A stretch of 35,487 nucleotides of DNA, from NCBI RefSeq assembly GCF_005774735.1, contig NZ_VBUM01000032.1, forward strand, positions 1-35,487. Direction: 5' to 3'. A program made the position numbers and the translations under genes. The DNA comes from Microbacterium sp. 5K110 (GTDB taxonomy: Bacteria; Actinomycetota; Actinomycetes; Actinomycetales; Microbacteriaceae). The notes beneath the pieces were generated by a model, which ran no database searches, had not been told where the DNA came from, and worked only from the letters and a program-made list of their open reading frames with translations. Of the stretch, positions 31,498-35,487 are shown piece after piece. Within the stretch, counting starts at the first letter, position 1; each line of letters begins with the position of its first letter.

Positions 31498-32166
31498 ATG
31501 ACTCAGCTCACACGTGTGCCGCTGGCCGATCAAGCGGCCGACGTGCTCCTTGCGCGGATCCGATCGGGGGAGTGGGCGCTCGGCGCGCGGCTGCCCGGTG
31601 AGACGACCCTGGCGCCGCAGCTCGGCGTCGGTCGGTCCACGGTGCGCGAGGCGATCCGCCAGCTCGCCGGCCGTGGCATCCTCGACTCCCGCCAGGGATC
31701 GGGTGTGTACGTGACGGCACTGGACGCCCCCGAGGACTGGGAGCAGGTGTTGCGTCGCGCCGACATCGTCACGGTGATCGAGGCGCGCACGGCGATCGAG
31801 GTCGAAGCCGCGGCCCTCGCCGCTACACGTCGCACGCCTTCGGATCTCCGCGCGATCCGGCGTGCGCTGGAGGCGCGCACCGTGGCCGGGCAGAGCGTGG
31901 AAGAGCACGTGGATGCCGACATGGCGTTTCACCGCACGATCGTCGTCGCCGCGCACAACGAGGTGCTCACCGAACTGTTCGACGGGTTCGTGCCACGCGT
32001 GCGGCGCGCGATGGTCGACATGCTCCGTATCCGCCCCGTGGCCGATGCGCACGCCGATCAGGACGCGCACGCGGTGGTCGTGGAAGCGATCGGCGATCGG
32101 ATGCCGGATGCCGCTGCCCGAGCGACCCGCGCTCACCTCGACGCCCTCAAGTCGGGCTTCGCGTAA
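31498..32166 (+). CDS. GntR family regulator (FadR type)
   Basis: A 222-residue regulator starting MTQLTRVPLADQAADVLLAR. The helix-turn-helix is RIRSGEWALGARLPGE, then GVGRSTVREAIRQLAGRGIL, then SRQGSGVYV. A helical FCD effector domain fills the rest (TVIEARTAIEVEAAALAA, DADMAFHRTIVVAAHNEVL). ATG 31498 lies 6 bp after AGAGGAG. It diverges from leuA across the leader peptide promoter, and the direct repeat ACAAGT-N6-ACAAGT at 31468-31485 may be its operator. It is not clear whether it controls leuA or only itself. Confidence 0.87.
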   Translation: MTQLTRVPLADQAADVLLARIRSGEWALGARLPGETTLAPQLGVGRSTVREAIRQLAGRGILDSRQGSGVYVTALDAPEDWEQVLRRADIVTVIEARTAIEVEAAALAATRRTPSDLRAIRRALEARTVAGQSVEEHVDADMAFHRTIVVAAHNEVLTELFDGFVPRVRRAMVDMLRIRPVADAHADQDAHAVVVEAIGDRMPDAAARATRAHLDALKSGFA

Positions 32167-32179
32167 GCGGAGTGTCTTC

Positions 32180-32422
32180 GTGGTCGAGGCGGTGATCGTC
32201 GACCGGGCACTGCTGATCATGGCGACGCTGCACGAACGCGACGGAATGCTCACCCGCACCGCCCAGGCGGAAGTGCCGCCGCGAGTCGAATGCGAGCCCA
32301 CCGATCTCGCCGAGTCCTTGATTCCGCACGCTGTGGCCTTGGCCGATGGGGCGAGCGACCACGTTGCCGCGATCGAAGCGCACCGCGACGAGTTCGACCG
32401 CCGCACGGAGAGATGGCGCTGA
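32180..32422 (+). CDS. Small hypothetical protein (uncertain)
   Basis: An open frame of about 80 codons from GTG 32180, beginning VEAVIVDRALLIMATLHERDGML and ending FDRRTERWR. It begins 13 bp after the GntR stop. No ribosome binding site is clear, and the family is not recognised. It could be a short co-transcribed gene or a remnant. The 32423-32517 gap to the CPBP gene holds nothing visible. Confidence 0.35.
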   Translation: MVEAVIVDRALLIMATLHERDGMLTRTAQAEVPPRVECEPTDLAESLIPHAVALADGASDHVAAIEAHRDEFDRRTERWR

Positions 32423-32517
32423 GCCCGGGACATCCGGACCATGCGGCGGGTCTCCGACGGCCCGATGTCGTCACCGGGGCGAGTCCTCCGAGCCTTGCCC
32501 CCTGGCCGTTCTCGCGC

Positions 32518-33354
32518 TCAACCGCCGACGAGTGCGGGTGTGCGGGCGACCGTCCGTCGGCGCCAGAGCAGCCACGCACACAGCACCCCCTGCGTCATCA
32601 CGATGCCGCTCACGGTGGAGGCGATGACGCCGGCGGACTGATCGGCCGCAGTCAGCAGGTCGAAGCCGGCGTGCCAGATCAGCACGGGCACGATGCTCCC
32701 TCCGGCGCCGAGAGTCATCCACGCCAGCAGGAACGACCCGCAGACGAGGGCCAGCATCCACCCGAGGACGCCGGCCCCCATCTGCGTGTAGGTGGGGTTG
32801 AAGAAGAACGCCGGCAGGTGCCAGACGATCCAGACGCCGGCCACGACGAGCGCTGCCCAGAACGCCGAGAGACGCCGCGTCAGCGCGGGGAGCAGCCACC
32901 CGCGCCACCCGGACTCCTCGCCCAAACCGAACGTGATCACCCACACCAGGGCGACCAGCGGCCATGACAGTCCGGGAAGCTTGTCGGTTACGCCGAAGAG
33001 CGCCGGGTCCGGCCAGGCGCCGGCGACGAGGGCGGCGGTGATCCAGGCGATCAGGAAGTACGCCACGGGCATGCCGATCGCCGCGAGCCACCACACGGGG
33101 CGGAACCTCACGGAGAAGGCGCGGCGCGCCCAGGCCCCGAGTCCGCGCGCGCCGCCCTCCCAGAGCGAGGCCGCCACCGCGCCGCACAGCGGACCGACGG
33201 AGGCGAGGAAGAACGTCCACGGCATCGCGTCGAGCCCCGGCCCCCGGGCCTGGAGGAGGATCGGCATCCAGATCGCCCACGTCACCGCGAAGGCGACGAC
33301 GAGGAAGACCAGGAGGCCGCCGGAGCGGTCCTCTCGCTGCGGGACGGTGGTCAT
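32518..33354 (-). CDS. CPBP family intramembrane metalloprotease (CAAX protease/bacteriocin self-immunity)
   Basis: A 278-residue membrane protein with about eight hydrophobic helices. The family motif 1 is in FGLGEESGWRGWLLPALTRR near 142-161 (EExxxR), motif 2 in WIVWHLPAFFFNP near 174-186, and motif 3 in VLIWHAGFDLL near 224-234. These hold the Glu and His residues that bind zinc in Rce1-like proteases. Cut C-terminal regions of prenylated proteins in eukaryotes; bacterial roles include bacteriocin immunity and sigma or stress control. ATG 33354 follows GAAAGGAG. Confidence 0.87.
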   Translation of the reverse strand: MTTVPQREDRSGGLLVFLVVAFAVTWAIWMPILLQARGPGLDAMPWTFFLASVGPLCGAVAASLWEGGARGLGAWARRAFSVRFRPVWWLAAIGMPVAYFLIAWITAALVAGAWPDPALFGVTDKLPGLSWPLVALVWVITFGLGEESGWRGWLLPALTRRLSAFWAALVVAGVWIVWHLPAFFFNPTYTQMGAGVLGWMLALVCGSFLLAWMTLGAGGSIVPVLIWHAGFDLLTAADQSAGVIASTVSGIVMTQGVLCAWLLWRRRTVARTPALVGG

Positions 33355-33366
33355 GTCGGGCTCCTT

Positions 33367-33746
33367 TCACGACAAGCGTTCCCTCCGCCGCTCCCCGGCG
33401 AGGGGACTTTCGCCCCTCGCCGGTGTTCGGTCGAGGGCGGGGAGATCCGCGGTGCTTCTGCGCCGCCGGCGGCGGTCCGGCCACCACCACGCGCTCCTTC
33501 CCCGCAGCGTCATGATGGCCAGAACGAGCAGCATCCGGACCACCGTGGCATCCACGCACACCGCCACGGCCGGCCCGACGCCAAAGACCCTGATCACGGG
33601 GTGGGGCTGAACGTGAAGCTGAGGAACACGGCGATCATGATGATCGCGGCGGCCGAGATGACGCCGCCGGTATCGGCGAGCCCCCGCGTGACCGCGTCCT
33701 TCGGTGTCGCTCCGCGCAGCCAGGCCCTGCGCGCGGGGTGTGCGCC
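33367..33746 (-). pseudogene. C-terminal remnant of an MMPL/RND transporter
   Basis: Reading leftwards from 33746 the DNA encodes HPARRAWLRGATPKDAV, ADTGGVISAAAIIMIAVFLS and FTFSPTP before a stop. A frameshift near 33597 is needed to go on to VIRVFGVGPAVAVCVDATVV and a basic tail. This is the last transmembrane part of an MMPL transporter (GL..TGxVIxAAAxIM and FGxGxAVAVxxDATxVRM). The 5' part of the gene is missing and the reading frame is broken. It abuts the stop of the upstream membrane protein gene in frame, so a deletion joined the two. Confidence 0.75.
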
Positions 33747-34199
33747 TCAGCCCTGCGTCCGGAGCGCCCGGGCGACGGCCAGCGACGTGGGGATGTGGCC
33801 CGCGGCCAGCGCGCCCGCGGCGAGGACGAGCCAGATCATGCCGAGCCAGGCCCCCGCGGTCGCGAAGACCGCGACCGGTAGTACCGCCATCGGCACGGGC
33901 ACCGGACCCCACCGGCGGTAGAGCAGTCCCGGGTCACGCCGTCGCACGTAGCGGCCCCACAGCACCAGGTAGGCCGCGAGGAACATCGCCATCGGCACCG
34001 CCCACGCCCAGGTCAGCGGCGCGGGCAGCACGATGACGGGAATCACGAGACATGCGGCCTGTCCGGCGCGTTCGAGCGCCGACAGCACGGGGGAGACCCG
34101 CACGGTGGGCAACGGATGCCGCGGCGGCAGCGCGAGGAGCAGAAGGCTCGGGGCCAGCACCGTCACGGCGATCGCCAGCCCCCACGGCGAGAATCCCAC
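33747..34199 (-). CDS. Small membrane protein, function unknown
   Basis: A 150-residue protein, GTG start at 34199, with four to five hydrophobic stretches: GLAIAVTVLAPSLLLLAL near 7-24, AACLVIPVIVLPAPLTWAWAV near 48-68, MAMFLAAYLVLWGRYVRRR near 70-88, and VLPVAVFATAGAWLGMIWLVLAAGALAAGH near 106-135. No family is recognised. Its stop codon lies at the join with the MMPL remnant, in the same frame. Confidence 0.6.
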   Translation of the reverse strand: MGFSPWGLAIAVTVLAPSLLLLALPPRHPLPTVRVSPVLSALERAGQAACLVIPVIVLPAPLTWAWAVPMAMFLAAYLVLWGRYVRRRDPGLLYRRWGPVPVPMAVLPVAVFATAGAWLGMIWLVLAAGALAAGHIPTSLAVARALRTQG

Positions 34200-34220
34200 G
34201 GGGCGAGGCTAGCGTGTGGC

Positions 34221-34661
34221 TCAGTCGTGGAAGCGCGCGCCCTTCACGATGCGGTCCACGACGTTGCGCGGGCCGCGCAGGGCGATGCCCACGAGATCCA
34301 GATCGTCGGATGCCACACGCGCCACGGCCGCACGGTTGGCGGCGTCGTGAGGAGTGGCGAAGAGGTCGCGGGTATAGATCGCGAGCGCGACGTCGTCGCG
34401 TGCCGACGCCTTCGCCCGGGCGCGGCCGAGCAGATCGTCGTCCGCGGTCATGACGAGCACCGGCTGGCGGAGCATCGGCAGATAGCGCACGCCATCGGCA
34501 TCCACGTAGGGCTCGCCGACGAGGTCGGGCTCGCTCGTCGCGATCCCGGACAGGAGGAACGCGGTGACGTTGAGCTCTTGCCACGACGCCAGGTTCCCTC
34601 CGAGGACGACGACGACCTTCGTGTCGAAATGCGGTGCGGCGGTGGGGGTGTCTGCGGTCAT
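34221..34661 (-). CDS. DUF2000 family protein
   Basis: A 146-residue soluble protein starting MTADTPTAAPHFDTKVVVVLGG. DUF2000 features are the LASWQELNVTAFLLSGIA segment near 25-42, the RQPVLVMTADDDLLGRARAKA segment and ALRGPRNVVDRIVKGARFHD at the end. The family is often encoded next to AraC regulators, as here, where the AraC gene diverges after 48 bp. Function is unknown. Confidence 0.83.
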   Translation of the reverse strand: MTADTPTAAPHFDTKVVVVLGGNLASWQELNVTAFLLSGIATSEPDLVGEPYVDADGVRYLPMLRQPVLVMTADDDLLGRARAKASARDDVALAIYTRDLFATPHDAANRAAVARVASDDLDLVGIALRGPRNVVDRIVKGARFHD

Positions 34662-34709
34662 TCGTCCAGCATCGGGCGTGGGCCGCCGGGCGTCTTGTAC
34701 GTTTCTTGC

Positions 34710-35487
34710 ATGATCGATCGGGTGCGGGCGTGGCATCCGGACGTCCCTCTCCTGCGCGAGGTCTATCACGCGAGCTTCGATCACGCCTACCCGCTGCACA
34801 CCCACGACGACTGGGCCGTGATGCTCGTCGATCGGGGAGCCGTCACGTACGGTCTCGATCGCGTCGAGCATCTCGCGGCTCCCGGCGCCCTCACGCTCCT
34901 CCCGCCGGGGATCCCGCACGACGGGCGCTCCGCGGTCTCCGGCATCGGATATCGCAAGCAGGTGCTCTACGTGCGCCGCGACTGGCTGCCGGACGATACC
35001 GCCGGTCGGGTCGCGCATCGCCCCACCCTCGCGCACGGATCCGCCGAGGAGGCGACGCGGCGGGTGCACGCCGCCCTGCGGCATCCCGGCGACGAGATGG
35101 CTGCCGAGCACTGGTTGCTCGCGGTGCGGGACGCGGTCCTCACCCACACCGGCAGCGCGGCCGCGCCCGCGCGCGACGCCCCGCTCGCGCGGCGGCTGCG
35201 CTCGCTGCTGGACGACCGGTTCACGGAGTCGTTCACGATCGCCGCCGCCGCGCGCGAACTGGGTGCCCACCCGAGCCACCTTGTGCGGGAATTCTCGCGT
35301 GCCTACGGCATGCCGCCGCATCGCTACCTCGTGACCCGGCGAGTCGACGCGGCGCGGCGGTTGCTCCTCGACGGAGACCGCCCCGCGGACGCCGCCGTGC
35401 GCGCCGGCTTCCACGATCAGGCCCACCTCACCCGGCACTTCCGGCGGGTGCTGGGGGTGACCCCTGCGCTGTTCGCGGGGCGGGTGG
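34710..35487 (+). CDS. AraC family transcriptional regulator, 3' end outside the window
   Basis: At least 259 residues are in the window. The N-terminal cupin-type sensing domain (about 15-100) has HTHDDWAVMLVDRG and PGALTLLPPGIPHDGR. The C-terminal double helix-turn-helix starts near 170: ARRLRSLLDDRFTESFTI, AARELGAHPSHLVREFSRAYG, MPPHRYLVTRRVDAARRLLL and AGFHDQAHLTRHFRRVLGVT. ATG 34710 diverges from the DUF2000 gene, which it probably regulates. The frame is open to the last base of the window. Confidence 0.88.
   Translation, partial: MIDRVRAWHPDVPLLREVYHASFDHAYPLHTHDDWAVMLVDRGAVTYGLDRVEHLAAPGALTLLPPGIPHDGRSAVSGIGYRKQVLYVRRDWLPDDTAGRVAHRPTLAHGSAEEATRRVHAALRHPGDEMAAEHWLLAVRDAVLTHTGSAAAPARDAPLARRLRSLLDDRFTESFTIAAAARELGAHPSHLVREFSRAYGMPPHRYLVTRRVDAARRLLLDGDRPADAAVRAGFHDQAHLTRHFRRVLGVTPALFAGRV

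Noticed and set aside
31405..32442. Long minus-strand frame opposite the GntR gene
   Set aside because: Only its last 15 codons (the leuA leader) look real; the rest is antisense to the regulator.

Overview
The window comes from a high-GC actinomycete chromosome. The very GC-rich codon use, the MobF-type relaxase remnant, and the set of actinobacterial chromosomal genes (leuA with a leader peptide, S4-domain protein, poxB-like gene, barstar-like gene) fit a Microbacterium-like member of the Microbacteriaceae. That genus call is inference.

The main structure is a genomic island of about 22 kb in the 3' end of a tRNA-Pro(GGG) gene. The tRNA is at 500-573. The last 28 bases of the tRNA plus two flanking bases (546-575) recur exactly at 22473-22502, giving attL and attR. 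Next to attL lies a truncated tyrosine recombinase with no visible catalytic tyrosine. The island holds four blocks: (1) 1067-12325, a complete-looking sugar-acid catabolic regulon. Eight genes run leftwards (Ldh_2-type dehydrogenase, isopropylmalate/tartrate dehydrogenase-type enzyme, two Asp/Glu-racemase-like proteins around a small monooxygenase-fold protein, DUF1537 kinase, class II aldolase/decarboxylase, class II fructose bisphosphatase). A GntR regulator sits at the head and three genes run rightwards (CitMHS transporter, aldehyde dehydrogenase, cupin-monooxygenase fusion). Two near-identical palindromes flank the regulator gene. (2) 12326-13115, a scar with an esterase remnant and a short tandem repeat. 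(3) 13116-19602, a two-gene module with a degenerate ImmA/IrrE-like protein, a MobF relaxase-helicase pseudogene, and a HEPN-motif protein. (4) 19953-22394, a small membrane protein and then a compact four-gene cluster that looks like a RiPP system: two tandem, translationally coupled 53-residue peptides sharing a TLTxxIETSD motif at the same position, an ATP-grasp ligase of the graspetide-maturase type, and a three-helix membrane protein. This cluster is the best candidate for an undescribed system. The second peptide has fewer than 60 codons and is easily missed.

Right of attR the chromosome resumes: a poxB-like TPP enzyme, barstar-like protein, divergent MarR / VOC dioxygenase pair with an operator, small hypothetical, MscS channel, MerR regulator with its own dyad, DUF1622 membrane protein, leuA with a leaderless-looking attenuator peptide, FadR-type GntR, CPBP membrane protease, an MMPL transporter remnant, a membrane protein, and a DUF2000 / AraC divergent pair. 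The AraC gene runs off the right edge and the S4 gene runs off the left edge.

No rRNA, CRISPR array or intact insertion sequence was seen.
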